A stretch of DNA of 64,000 nucleotides from Vicia villosa (lineage: Eukaryota; Streptophyta; Magnoliopsida; Fabales; Fabaceae), in contig NC_081184.1 in the NCBI RefSeq assembly GCF_029867415.1, positions 72,846,616 through 72,910,615 on the forward strand, written 5' to 3'. Shown in pieces: positions 47,701 to 59,687 of the stretch. How positions within the stretch are numbered: the first letter of the stretch is position 1; the number at the start of each line of letters is the position of its first letter. A program made the position numbers and the translations under genes. Under the pieces are notes generated by a model. It did no database searches, had not been told where the DNA came from, and saw only the letters and a list, made by a program, of their open reading frames with translations.

Positions 47701-49106
47701 GGCTAGACCTGCCAATACGCTGATATGATGCTCTTGAAAGGATGTACCTGCGAAGTAAACTGATGAAAATGCCCCAGGATATAGCATGATATCTTTACGG
47801 GGTTTCCTCACATGACAGAGAATAGTAATGCTCACCCACAATGGGCAAATGCAAGAGCAACAGATTGTCAAACATCTGAGCTCGAAACTTTCCAAACAAG
47901 CAATGGATTCAAGGAGTTGGCAGGCAAGTAGTGATTAGAACACCAAACAAGTATTGGTCAGAGCATCAAACAGGCATTGGTTCTCCAAGAGAATGCCACC
48001 AGGAAGTGGGCTTAAGGGGTCAAGCAAGTGTTGACTTCAAAGGGATCAAACAAGCATTGGCTTTCATATTGTTCTCCATATTCATATTGATTGTAAGGAT
48101 GCCAACAAGTATTGGACTTTCAGCTTCTAACTGCTGCGGATGACGACCCTGACGGTTCTCAAGTTCATAAGTTGTTTAGCTCACACCCGAATTTTAAACT
48201 GGACACATCCCGATGAGGAAAGAATGCCACTGCATATTGCTTTGCCCCAGCCTGTAAGGACTTTGAAGAAATTCATATCATGAGCTATCATATCTGATCT
48301 GCCCCAGTATCATGAACTTTGAAACCATGCCCCTGCCTGACCTGTATTGGAGGTAGCTTCAACTGCACTTGAGTGAATGCCCCTGATTGTTCAACACTTT
48401 GAAAGATTCTTCGAATCTTGACCTGATTGCCTCAGAATGATTGAAAACTTACTCGATAGAGTATTCAATTGCTTTTGTGCCCCTGAAGGTGATCAGACTT
48501 TGAGACATTCTTGCTTCAACTCAACGGAGTTCTAAAGACAACTTGCCCTTCGGGAGGAATAAACTTTTTTCATCTGAAGTTCATGATGGAAACTTTCTTG
48601 ATGTCGAGCACTTGTTCATATGCAAAGAATGTTTATTATGAGAAATATAATTCTAATGCAAAGAGCATGTTTGTCTCGAAGTTTAAAAAAAAATTTATGA
48701 AGGGATGTCGTAACATCGATTTTTTATGAAAGAAAGAAAAGATGGTGTGATACCAACTCAAGCGCTAGCAAACTCCTAGGAGTCAGCTTACCGTATTCTC
48801 ATGTATAGTCTGCTTTCGAATTAACCTTGCTTCAATTAGGACTTTTAAGGGTTGTAACGTGGTCAGGTTCACGGTTTAAGAAAAAAAAGGATTTGTTAGG
48901 CTCAAATTATTTAGTGCCCGCCCCCTTCGTGATGTTCTCCAGTCCTATGTTCAGTTAACTTGACACGAGCATTCATCTTTCAAGAGGAGTCTGGAAATGA
49001 TTGAGGAGTCAATGAGGTATTCTGGACACGGCAATCACTTCACCTTTCTTGATCCCCTGATTTAACATCACACGACTTTGTCCTTGATTAACAATTTCAT
49101 TATTAT

Positions 49107-49191
49107 TTCCTCTTTTTTCTTTTTTTCTTTCTCTTTTTTTTCTTTTTTTTTCTTTCTCTTTTTTTTCTTTCTCTTTTTTTTTCTTTTTTTA
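49107..49191. repeat. Polypyrimidine tract (T/C)n, about 85 bp
   Basis: Almost uninterrupted runs of T broken by single C residues. On the element's sense strand it is a purine (A/G) tract. The Lys/Arg-rich ORF reading through it (49103-49426) is low-complexity. Confidence 0.85.
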
Positions 49192-50004
49192 TTGACAAGT
49201 CGTGTGATCCCGCACTACCTCTGATTTGTTTGAAGTGATTGTGACTGCCTGAATCCTTGATTGATGAAGAATTACCATTGTGGTATCGCCATTTTTTGAC
49301 CTCCTGATATGAGGGATAAGCCACAGCGGCTTTGATGTTGGTCTCGACCTCATGATGTGAGGGAAAAATTTGATGTCTCGACCTCCTGAGGTGAGGGATA
49401 ATCGTGGTGGATTTGACTTTCCTCAATTTTTTGAAAGATAGTCATTATTGTATCCTTAGATGTACACTCTTGATGAATTTTGAATGCTCAATCAGGTTAA
49501 CTGAATACTACCCTGCCCCTGGGTTAAATGTGAGGGTTTTTTCCTGCATAGAAAAAACCAGTGTTTGGGAATTTGAAGGCTCAGAGGGGTTAACGAAGGT
49601 TTCACTCCCTTATATCTCCAGTGTTTGGGAATTTGAAACAATGCCTGTACATCATCAACAGGGTTCTACTCAAAAGCATACCATTTGAGGTCATTGGGTA
49701 TTATGTGTTCATCATTCTCCCTTCAGAGTTATCATGCTTTATTAACAAGAGTTGAGTATCACAAAAAGCATAGAAAAACATATAAGAACAAAAGCGAATG
49801 AATTTTTTCAAGACAAACATATCAAATGCATTATGATTATAGTTCAAAAACAAACAAGTTTTACATGCAATCAGTACTGAACAAAACAAGAAAGCTTAAA
49901 CATGAACATGCATGATGAATTAAGAATTGCCAATGTTGAGGAGATCCTCTCCGTATGGACTTATTGCTTCAAAGACCCGCTGAGTCAAAGGAGAACTTCA
50001 ATTC

Positions 50005-50192
50005 TGACCTTCAAGTGCGAATGTGATAGCCTTTGAGTCAATCAGGTCTTGTACCTTGTCTTTGAATGGCTTACAGTCTTCAATCAGATAACCAAGTGCC
50101 CCCATAGTGGAAAACACACCAAGCACTAGCATATCCTGTAGAATCATTACTTCCTGGAAGAAGATTTCGACAAGGCCATACAATAGTTGCAT
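50005..50192 (-). pseudogene. Gag C-terminal relic, copy 1 (giant element)
   Basis: A 64-codon minus-strand frame contains GALGYLIEDCKPFKDKVQDL followed by ID. This matches the gypsy/Tat gag pattern around the zinc knuckle (GAPGHxIExCxxLKxxVQDLID). The first knuckle cysteines are lost. Similar scraps lie at about 50641-50735 and 51124-51290. Confidence 0.6.
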
Positions 50193-50200
50193 GTGTCCAG

Positions 50201-51117
50201 CTTTTAGGGATTTGAGCTGTGCAAGTGGTGCACAAACTCAAGATACAAGGCGTCTTGCTTATCCCTCGGTCGGGAGCCCCAAATAACATCGATGGGAGTT
50301 TGTGAATGCTTTAGGGATTTGAGTTGCCAATGACGCGAACTCAAGAACATGGAGTCTTGCTTATCCCTCGGTCGGGAGCCCTAAGTATAGTTGTTGAAAC
50401 AAAAAACACCATCATTAATAGAGGAAACTTGTATTACTATCAGCGAACAACAATAACCTCTGACGCTTGGTCATCACAGTCATTACTTGGAACACACAAT
50501 GGTTGTTGGGAAGGAAGCCTCTGGCAGTACAAGTTGCAAGTGATTCTCATAAGTTACTTCCTCTAGGAAGAACAAACGTTCTACTTGCAGCAGATGAAAT
50601 AGGACTAACCGGTAGGAACCATTATGAATAAACTCAAACATCTCTGTATCGAGCAAGTCCTGGACTCTTTGTACCTCAACACCTTGTAAGGCTTGATATT
50701 ATGATCAGGTGCCCTAGAATGGAAAACACCGAGTATTGTCATCGGAATCAGGAGAGCTATTTGTGGTGAGAAACACCCAAAGAATGAATCTTAACCAACT
50801 GAAATTCCAACAAGCAAGGAAGTAACTCGAATTCAAGGCATTGGGATTACATCAGCTTGTTTCTGATATTCTTTTTGTCTCTGTTGACAAGCAAAGACTA
50901 TTGACAAGGAAACTCCAAGATGAGCAGGTGACTCAGGATGTGAAGCAGAACCTTGAGAATAAGAGGTGTCTATATGAGCCACTTTTGATTACTGTTGGGC
51001 AGAAGATTCTGGCGAAGTCACACGGAATTTGTAAGTGCTTTAGGGATTCGAACAATGCAAATGGTGCAATGCTCAAGATAGACAATGTCTTGCTTATCCC
51101 TCGTTCGGGAGCCCCAA
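50201..51117. repeat. Three copies of an 80-bp unit ending TTATCCCTCGGTCGGGAGCC
   Basis: Copies are at 50201-50280, 50309-50383 and 51039-51117. Each starts CTTTAGGGATT and ends at the TTATCCCTCGGTCGGGAGCC core. They interleave with the gag relics, implying that a larger unit containing both was duplicated. Confidence 0.75.
50641..50735 (-). pseudogene. Gag C-terminal relic, copy 2 (giant element)
   Basis: Reads GVFHSRAPDHNIKPYKVLRY and, in a shifted frame, VQDLLDTE. This is the same segment as copy 1 with substitutions and a frameshift. Confidence 0.55.
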
Positions 51118-51123
51118 GCAATT

Positions 51124-51290
51124 TCAAAGACTTGTAGATCCTAATATCACGACCAGGTGCCCCAAAATAGAATTCACACCTAGTGTCATCGTCATCAAGC
51201 AAAGAATATGTAGACATCCCCACAGTACGGAGTTTAACCAGTTGCAAATAAAGCAAGCATGGGAGAAAACGAGCATAAGACAGGTCTTCA
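51124..51290 (-). pseudogene. Gag C-terminal relic, copy 3 (giant element)
   Basis: Reads CEFYFGAPGRDIRIYKSLK, the same gag segment again and the copy that best keeps the CxFxxGAPGxDI order. No VQDLID tail is visible. Confidence 0.55.
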
Positions 51291-51813
51291 TAGATATCCC
51301 CAACTGAGCTTTCTTCTTGGTCACCCCACAAAGTTGCTTCATGACTGATCTTTGAACATCCAATAAGAACAAATCAAGTCTTTGAGTCTGGTGAGAGTTT
51401 CAAGTCTGAATAAGAAATCCTCAATCCTGAATACCTATTATGCATGGAATGTATGGGATGCATGATATGAATGCAATGCCATGTTCATTCGATTTCCAAG
51501 GAATCCTTGTTTTTTTGATTTTTTAACAAGAAAGAGATGGAAAAGCCCGGCACGAGGCTTAAAGATATGATTCCTTGGAAATGGAAGGAACATGTATGCT
51601 AGTTATTTTTTGTACATCATTTTTTGGAAAGTAAATATGCAATGATGCAAAATGGTGGGACTTTGGATGTCTCCCACCGGACATGTCTGGATTTCCTCAA
51701 AGTTACACAACTCAGGTTCAAAGGTTCGGCACCAATTCGGAACTCCCCGTAGATCACGGGACATAATAAATTGAATCAAAACCATGGTCACCATCACGGA
51801 AATGAAACCACTC

Positions 51814-51928
51814 GAACGAGAACCAAAGTAACCCTCAAACAAGAACCACGGTAACCCTCGAACGAGAACAGCGGTAACCCTTGAACAAGAACAACGGTAA
51901 CCCTCGAACAAGAACCAAAGTCACCATC
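51814..51928. repeat. Five tandem copies of a 23-bp unit
   Basis: Consensus near GAACAAGAACCACGGTAACCCTC, repeated exactly five times without spacers, with one to five differences per unit. Non-coding minisatellite in the leader of the giant element, about 440 bp from its 5' LTR (minus sense). Confidence 0.85.
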
Positions 51929-52352
51929 AATGTACCTGTTAAGCAATGATTGATTCCCGCCCCACTCACGGGTAAATCTAGGCCAAGGTAGGTCAAAAAG
52001 CCAACAGAGGATCGAATGTAGGCGCTATCATACGATATTGCCTCATTCCACCAAGCTCTGCCCGTGGATACGTGATCAGATCAATCAGGCATACGCCTTC
52101 TGTCCGTCACGGCCACTCTAGTCCTAGTTCCTATGGTATCACTCATAGCCTGGGTATTGGGCCTTTTACCTCTTGAAACACCCACCCACAGATAGAAATC
52201 CAGATAGTCCAGAATATGATGCAGAAAAGTAAAAGCGCACATAGAATGCAATGCAAACAGGTAAAATATGCAAAGCAGTAAAAACACCCAAAGATAAACA
52301 CACAAGCGCTAGGATCGACTCGCTAGGTCCGGACCAGCAACAGGTCGAGACG

Positions 52353-52370
52353 TCCCCAGCAGAGTCGCCA
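52353..52370 (-). other. Primer-binding site of the giant element
   Basis: On the minus strand TGGCGACTCTGCTGGGGA starts two bases after the 5' LTR end. Its complement TCCCCAGCAGAGTCGCCA ends in CCA like a mature tRNA 3' end. The same primer type as reported for Ogre (tRNA-Arg); the tRNA identity is from memory of the family. Confidence 0.8.
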
Positions 52371-52372
52371 GC

Positions 52373-55300
52373 TGTCGCTACCGCGAAAATTAACAGAGTC
52401 GCCACTAACATATTTATCCTGAAAAGGAAGGGAATGCCAGCAAACCACAAAAACAAAACAACGGTCACACGACCAGAGAAAAAGGGTAAGGGAGTCGGTT
52501 ACGCGAGGGGAAGGTGTTAGCACCCCTCGCGCCCATCGTACTCGATGGTATCCACGCCTGTGTCTAAAACTATGGGTGTGCAAGCAAACTGCGCTAATCT
52601 GGACTAAAATGAATGCAGAATGTAGGGAAAAGAAAGGATTGTGCTCGCACGGGCCCTACCCCGCTGCCTACGTATCTGTTTTGCAGAATCAGAGCTACCG
52701 TAGCTCGGCTAACTAATTTCTGTTTGTTTTGTGTTTTTTAGGTGAACGAGTTACATTCACACTCCGCTGCTCGACCTTTGGAGACTTATGCTTGGGAATG
52801 GAGCGGAAATAACAAGTTCTTAAGAAAAGAAAATCAAAGAGTGTGGTTTGTGTTTTAAAGAATGCATGAGGAAAACCTAAACTAAGGGGGAAAGCTTGCT
52901 ACCTAATGTTATCATACAAAGGGTATCAGTCTAAACTAAACTAATCAACCTACAGGGGAAAAAGGGAAGCACACAATAAGCACACAAACGAGCATCCGCT
53001 CGTAAAGCAAACAAACCAACGGTACTGACCGAGTGGTAGAAAAGCGGTCCCGCCATAGCCAATGGGAGCAGCTCAACCCGAGTCAACCAAGCATTAGACC
53101 TCGCGAAAGTGATCGGGCCATAGACAAGAGGGCGGTCCCCTCTCAGCAACCAAGCCGTCACGGATCGTAAAGGAAAACGGTGCGTGCGTACACCGAGCGT
53201 CAACGTCGAGCGACGTGAGCTATAGGAAAGGCGGGGGTCCGGCTACATGAACCCTTTTCCTGACATACTCGATAACAAGATCTTGTGCAAGTTCGGAAGC
53301 GAGCAACGCGTAGCGTGCGCATACTGAACAGACTCGATGAGACTAGGCGGGGGTTGATTGCTAACCCTTTCCGCATGCCTTCTATGAGGACTTAACGGAG
53401 TGCCATATAGGACTTATTACACCGTGACTCCCTGCCGCAAAGCACAAATATAAACACACCAACAAAAACAGAGCCTCTTTCGAGGGCTTGGCCAGATGCA
53501 TGTCTAGGTCCTACTTCTCATGTTAAAGGATGATGCGAGAAAGCGATAAAGTACAGAAAGAAGTAAAATGAAACGGAATCAATACCAAACGGATGATGAT
53601 CCGTAAGCTAAAGCGAAGAGAGTGAGTAAACTAGGATCCCGCGAGCGAGCTAGCAAAAGCAACAGCAAACATGTCAGCACTCCGATTAAAATCCGCATAA
53701 GCAATCAAGAATCGGCGCGATGAAAGTAAATCACGCGCCAACGTGTGCATCGGGCACAACGAATACCATACACCTGCAAGGGAAACAGAAATCCGGACAA
53801 GCAAGTATAATGATAAAAGATGCGTGTAGAAACGCGAATCAGAGAGAGAATAGATGTCGTGTCCCGCAAATAAAACGGAACACGAGAGCGGGCATCGACC
53901 ACAGCCTCCATGTTGCCTTGCATACTAGCACACACGTTAGAGATAACAAGACACCGCAATCGGAATTGCGTTATTGAATTATAAGCTGAATCGGAAATGG
54001 ATAACAGAATAGAAAGTGAAAACATAACAAAAGCGAATAAGAAGAAACATGGAATAGTATTCAAAAGTAAATCAAATATGTACACAAAAACTGCGAAAGT
54101 CAAAACAAGTATTTACATGCACAACGGTACACCGAAACGGCAAAACCGGGTAAAAATAGTGAAAACTAAACTCGTCAGAATTAAGCCAAAATTTTATTGC
54201 AAGGTTAAAACGAGCTAAAGAAGTCAAATATGCGATTAGAATTTACAAAATCGGCCCGGAAGCGCGACTTTCAAGACGGGGCAGAAGCAAAAACGGTAAA
54301 AAAGTCGGTCAAAACAGAAAATAAACTGCACAAACAGCTCCGAAAATATTGTTACGTATGAAAAACATTATTCACATGATCAAAAACTCAAAAAGGTTAG
54401 AGAGATATGGTACTTTGAAGTGAAACCGACGCACCGCGTCTATTTACAAAATTGGGGGGAAAAAGAGGATAGCATTCATGTTATAACAGAAAAATTCAGC
54501 ACTCAATAGCAGCACTTAATCAATCAAACAAGCTCTATTCCCATTTTGCATCCATAACTAAATCATAAGCCAAATGCACAAGAATTTCTTTTAGTTTCTA
54601 CATTCCCATGAGTCAACAAATTGATGAAATACACCAACAACTACACAAGCAAAATTCTGCAATGGAAAGAGTTTAAAACAGTCCCTATAAGTTTCACAAA
54701 TCATGTTATATTCCACCATCAACAATTAGGATTCAAACATATTATGCTCATATGACTTCTAAGCATTTTCATGAGGCAAAGTAAATGAAATACAACACAT
54801 TCAATGCTAACCAAAATTTTGCACTTTAATATCCCTACAACAGTCCCAACAAGCCACAAAACATTCAAAGAAAGGTCACCGAAATACACGTTTTAATTCA
54901 CAAAATTACACACAATCACAAGAAATTAACTCATGGCAATTAGTACAAAAGTATGCAAGCAAACACTTTGAACTTAACACATAGAAACATCATTTCAAAT
55001 AAGCATGCCATATGACTTTCAACGTGATAAATTCAAGAATTAACGAACACATGAATATGATTCCACCAAAAAACCAAATGCCAAGAATTATCAACAATTA
55101 TGCATTTTCATGTAATTTCTCAATTTCAAGCACCAACAAGTATGGATATCACACATTCAGGACTTGAATCCTCAATTAAGCATGTTAATATCGTATTGCA
55201 ATTTCAAGAATCAACAAATCTCAACAATGTTCATTTTCAAGAATTAGCAAGTATGCATAAATCTCATGTTCAAGAATAGAAACATAATGACAATCCACAA

Positions 55301-57696
55301 GTGATTTTCAAATTCAAGCCTCAATGCATATCAACACATAGTGAATTGATTCAAAATGGAATTAAACCTCACAACAACTAGCATCATCATCATCTTCAAG
55401 GATCTTTAACAATTATTCACAATCATCATTAACAACTCATGGCAACAAGACTATATGCGAAAATTCAGCATGATCACCATCTCTCACTCGCAACAATAAG
55501 ATTTTCAATACTCATGGACAACAAGTAAAGATCACGTGCAACAAATAGTGTCAACAAGTTCTACTTAGGAAAATCCAGCAACATCAACATTCTAAATTCA
55601 CCACAAACAGCTCCAATTTCTTGCTATCACTCAAAATTAAGAACAAACACTTCTTACAAACAATTCATCAAGCACCTACTGTGCACATCTTGAACAACAA
55701 TGATCATGAACATATTAACAACAACATCCTCAATCAAATTCACTCAACAATCCACACTAATTTTTATCATCAACAATCAACAATTCAAAATCATCATCCA
55801 ATTCAAATATCGTCATCACAACAATTATCAAGCAACATCTAATTCATGAAGGAATTGAATACACAAACCTCATCATTATCCTCAACTATAAATCTTCAAT
55901 GAATAGCCTTAAGTACTACCAATCATTCAGAATCAAATCAAATGCTCCACAAATCACATAAGCATGGCACCGAAACAATTTTCCAGCATTACTACTCGTT
56001 CTACTTTGCATCAAAATACTAGTGTCACCGCCAATTTCATGTTCAATTTCCCTATACACAACTTTCAGCATGCCAAGCTTGAACCACAATACAATTCATA
56101 CTCAAGAGTCAAAATTATATCAATCCACAAATATCCACAAAATTCAATTCAACATCCATTATCATTCTACACAACAGCCACGTTTTGCATTTTTATTTCA
56201 AAATAATAGCAACATCAACAGTAGAATATAACAAGCGATCGAGCCAATGTCACGTATCACAATTCAACATCTAATTCTCCTAACTCAAAATGAATATCAA
56301 ATATGTTCAACTCAAATCAATTCCGAACGATTAATGTTCATAATCAAGTAAAACAAGAATTGGATGCAAGAATTGTTACCGAACGATGCGAAGAGGAGAT
56401 TGAATCGATGAGAGGTAGTGAATCGTAGCTTCGAGACAGCAGAAGAGACGCCGGAGAATTGCGTAGTTACCGGAAAAAGAGAACGTGCGTCGCGCGCGGT
56501 GATTGACAGCGGAAGAGAATCACGATCGCGGTGGCTGGCCGGAGACGGAAGGAATTACGGTGGAGGCCGGTGAGTCAGTCGGAGATGAGAAGAAGATTAA
56601 TGATTTGAAGTTTTGTTGAATTTTTGTTCAAGAGTTCTTGAGGATCTTCATAGTGTTCTTCATGAAATTCAAAGAAAATTGGTGTTTTGATCGTAAAGAG
56701 AGGTTGGAGAGGATTAAATTTTTGTTTATGAGATTTTTGGTGAAAGTGGAATTATGAAAGAAAAGGAGGGAAAATGACTTATATAGTGAATGATGAAATG
56801 TCAAAAATGTCCCCGACGTATCTCTTTTTTTGCTCGTTTACGGGAAAATATGACTCGGTGCGAAATTTGGAAATAAAACGAATGTCACTGCGAAGATGAC
56901 CAAATTTGTGACTCGTAGCCGCGAGAATCGTCTCAAACCGACAAACGGTGAGAAAATTATGCGCGTTTGAATGACGAGAAAAATCGGTTCATCTGGTGCG
57001 ACTGTGCAGAATTTTGCGAGTACCGCTCAAAGAACGTGATAAAACTCAAACTTCGGCTCGAAATCTGACTTAGCATGTGTGACGAAGAATCGAAGATAAC
57101 GAAGTTTCCGAGTGAATGCCGCCGGAATGGACTTCATACGATAAAAATCGAAAAAGTTATGAATTTTCGAACTCGGCGCGACATACCCGAAAGCACACTT
57201 TTCACTGAAAAATCAAGGCGTTCTTCAAAATGCTGGGAATTTTTGGTGCATAATTGGTCTTCGGTCCGAACATATAAAATCTTGGTAATGATAGTACGGA
57301 GCTCCAGTTAAATTTTCAAGAGAATCCGACGAGCGGATTGTGAGATATGAATTTTTTATTGTCCGAAAACCCTACATTCAGCACCGTTTTTCACTGCGAA
57401 ACCTCAAGTAATTTGCAAATCTGACAACCTTCCCCAAAGAATTGGCTTCCGAGCCGAACACAAAAGTTGTAGATATCGTCGAAATAGTCGAGATTACGCG
57501 GGAACTTGGCTCATATCACCTTCCAAATGGGACTTGTGAATTTTCTCGTATTTACACTGTTTAAACCATTTTTCACACCGTATCTTCTTAAACCCATGAA
57601 AACTCTTTATTATTTTTCTTCAATTTTTGAATGACAAAATAAACGTCATTATTAACTTATAGCTCAAATAAAGAGGGCAAATTTTGGGGTGCAACA
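52373..57696 (-). repeat. 5' LTR of the giant element
   Basis: Copy of the LTR at 40035-45358, at a constant offset of 12,338 bp throughout, so no length change separates the two. The candidate TATA box is at 56779-56786 (CTATATAA on minus). Transcription from it would run toward lower coordinates through about 4.4 kb of LTR before reaching the PBS. Confidence 0.92.
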
Positions 57697-57701
57697 GCCT
57701 T

Positions 57702-57915
57702 GACCATCTTCTGATGTCTTGCCAGACCATGTTCTGATGATGCATGCTGAACCTTCTGAGACAAAGCTTCTGAGCGCTGATTTGTGCATACTCTTTATAT
57801 ATTTCCTGAAATGGAAATTGCAATGTATTAGAGTACCACATCATCTCACACAAAATTCATATCCTTGTTATCATCAAAACTAAGAATATTGATCAGAACA
57901 AATCTTGTTCTAACA
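57702..57915 (-). repeat. Copia 3' LTR, proximal part
   Basis: On the minus strand it starts TGTTAGAACAAG (57915), as at 4356, directly after a purine tract. It is split from the rest of the LTR (39043-40034) by the giant element. Confidence 0.8.
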
Positions 57916-58085
57916 ATCTCCCCCTTTTTGATGATGACAAAAACATATATAAATGATATGAATTTGCGAGAAAGAGCAGACGACTAAAGACAAATTACAC
58001 AGCTATAGCATAAGCATGTGAATATGTCTCCCCCTGAGATTAACAATCTCCCCCTGAGATGAATAATCTCCCCCTGAAATAAATA
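57916..58085 (-). other. PPT and PPT-like array of the copia element
   Basis: AAAAAGGGGGAGAT (minus) abuts the LTR and is the likely polypurine tract. Three more copies of GGGGGAGATT lie at about 58026-58075, and another GGGGGAGA near 59068. Multiple purine tracts at the 3' end are seen in SIRE-type elements. Confidence 0.6.
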
Positions 58086-58164
58086 CTCGAAGAACTTTAA
58101 TAATAAAAGACTTCCCTGATTATTTCGGTAGAGACGATCACATAAGCTTCTGTCTTCTGATAAT

Positions 58165-58500
58165 TCATAGCTTCTGACTTCTGCTTCCATTGGACAGCTT
58201 CAGAACTTGAATTTCTTTAGATCCCTAGAACACTCACAGCTTCTGATTCCTGCTTCCATTTAGGACAGCTTCAGAACTTGAATTTCTTTGATCTTCAGAA
58301 CATTCACAGCTTCTGATTCCTGCTTCCATTTAGGACAGCTTCAGAACTTGAATTTCTTTGATCTTCAGAACATTCACAGCTTCTGATTCATGCTTCCATT
58401 TAGGACAGCTTCAGAACTTGAGTTTTCTGGATCTTTAGAACATTCACAGCTTCTAATTTCTGCTTCCCTTGGATAGCTTCAGAGCTTTGAATTTCTTCTT
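58165..58500. repeat. 70-bp tandem repeat, four to five copies
   Basis: Copies of CACAGCTTCTGATTCCTGCT start at 58235, 58305, 58375 and 58445, giving a 70-bp period. A second, 78-bp repeat (TTCTGATCATTCTTCCTTCT) occurs at about 58755, 58833 and, partly, 58911. Both are in the non-coding region between pol and the 3' LTR of the copia element. Confidence 0.85.
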
Positions 58501-59306
58501 ACATCACTTCATGCTAGATTGTATCAGAACATTGTTGAATGTACCAGAGCATCATCAGAGCATCTCTACATCCTGAAATGTTACAGAACAAAGCTAAACG
58601 ACAAAAGTCAGCATGAATGAGTTAGATCATAAAATGTGTATCAGAACATAAAATATGTATCAGAGCCATATAAGCCATATAGAATATATCAGATCCAATA
58701 GACAATGTATCAGAACAAATAGACAATGATTTGGATCATATTCTATTATCAGAATTTCTGATCATTCTTCCTTCTTGCTTCTGATTCTGAAGCTTCCTAG
58801 CACTCAGCTTGCTTCAAGAATCCAAGAGCTATTTCTGATCATTCTTCCTTCTTGCTTCTGATTCTGAAGCTTCCTAGCACTCAGCTTGCTTCAAGAATCC
58901 AAGAGCTTTTTCTGATCATTCTGTTGCTTCTTATGTTGATCTTGAATCTTTGATTCCTGCAACAACACAACTTAAAAACATAGAACTTTGCAAGTTCTGT
59001 TAGTAAATGTGGAGCCTTTTTACTCGGTAACTGATAATATTAATCAGATCATTTATCATATATTTTCTCCCCCTTTTTGTCATAACACCAAAAAGCATAA
59101 AAGATTCAGATGTAAAGCAGGAGACAAAAGGAAAGAAAAATAACTTTTCATTGATTTCAACAAGAAGGATTACAAAAGATGTATGCAGAAAACAGATGCA
59201 ACAAGGAAAGAAAACTACAAAGACTTAAGGACTACAACCCTAGCCTAGTCCTAATCTAAGCCAGCATATCATGAATCCCAGCGTTGTTCTTGCTCTTGCT
59301 TGGTCA

Positions 59307-59687
59307 TCAAATCTTGAAACTCTGCATGCCTGAGCAGCTCCCAGAGAAAGAAGTAAATGAATACAAAAGAGGAACTGAGAACAGTTCACCAGGAGAGAGC
59401 GTATTCTCAGATGGGCTTTCCCTTAACATAGAAGTTAAGTCCTTATTGGAACCTAACTTCATCCAATATCTCAAGAAAGTCTTCTTCCTTTGGACAAATG
59501 TGGATAACAGCATCAAAGAAGAGATCTGACTTGAGAAAAACTTGGAATGCCATCCCGAGAGATGTTTCTCATCCTGTAACCAATTAACCCTCCCATCCGT
59601 TCTATTCAAATAGATCATCCACTTTTGAGACTTAGTTTCTTCAACAGGTTTAAAGTTTTGATGAAGGGAACTAGGCGAAGGATTCAT
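59307..59687 (-). CDS. Small accessory ORF (126 aa) downstream of copia pol, unknown function
   Basis: The frame starts at the ATG complementary to 59685-59687 (MNPSPSSLHQNFKPVEETKS) and is open for 126 codons. It contains WMIYLNRTDGRVNWLQDEKH, then a hydrophobic/basic segment and a C-terminus FTSFSGSCSGMQSFKI. It has no clear transmembrane span and does not resemble gag, pol or an env glycoprotein I know. A TATA-like TTTATATCC lies about 180 bp upstream on the same strand, followed by a C/T-rich leader with AAACCCTAG, like a plant 5' UTR. It is in the element's sense orientation between pol (ends 60201) and the LTR. It could be a captured host fragment or a lineage-specific accessory gene. 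An in-frame extension to 59771 is less likely because it enters the leader. Confidence 0.45.
   Translation of the reverse strand: MNPSPSSLHQNFKPVEETKSQKWMIYLNRTDGRVNWLQDEKHLSGWHSKFFSSQISSLMLLSTFVQRKKTFLRYWMKLGSNKDLTSMLRESPSENTLSPGELFSVPLLYSFTSFSGSCSGMQSFKI

Larger units (their letters stand above)
40035..57696 (-). mobile_element. Complete non-autonomous Tat/Ogre-like giant LTR retrotransposon
   Basis: The 17,662-bp element is flanked by GCCTT on both sides (40030-40034 and 57697-57701), a 5-bp target duplication. It has two LTRs of 5,324 bp each (40035-45358 and 52373-57696) beginning and ending TG..CA. The PBS and PPT orientation places its transcription on the minus strand. The 7,014-bp interior has no intact gag, protease, RT or integrase frame, only gag scraps and repeats, so it must depend on an autonomous Tat/Ogre relative. 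It inserted into the 3' LTR of the surrounding copia element. I count five substitutions and no indels between the LTRs, so the insertion is very recent. Confidence 0.92.

Noticed and set aside
49103..49426. Lys/Arg-rich 107-codon ORF
   Set aside because: Half of it is the translation of a polypyrimidine tract; no conserved domain.
51814..51928. Possible CRISPR-like array of 23-bp repeats
   Set aside because: Units are directly tandem with no spacers and the genome is clearly plant nuclear.
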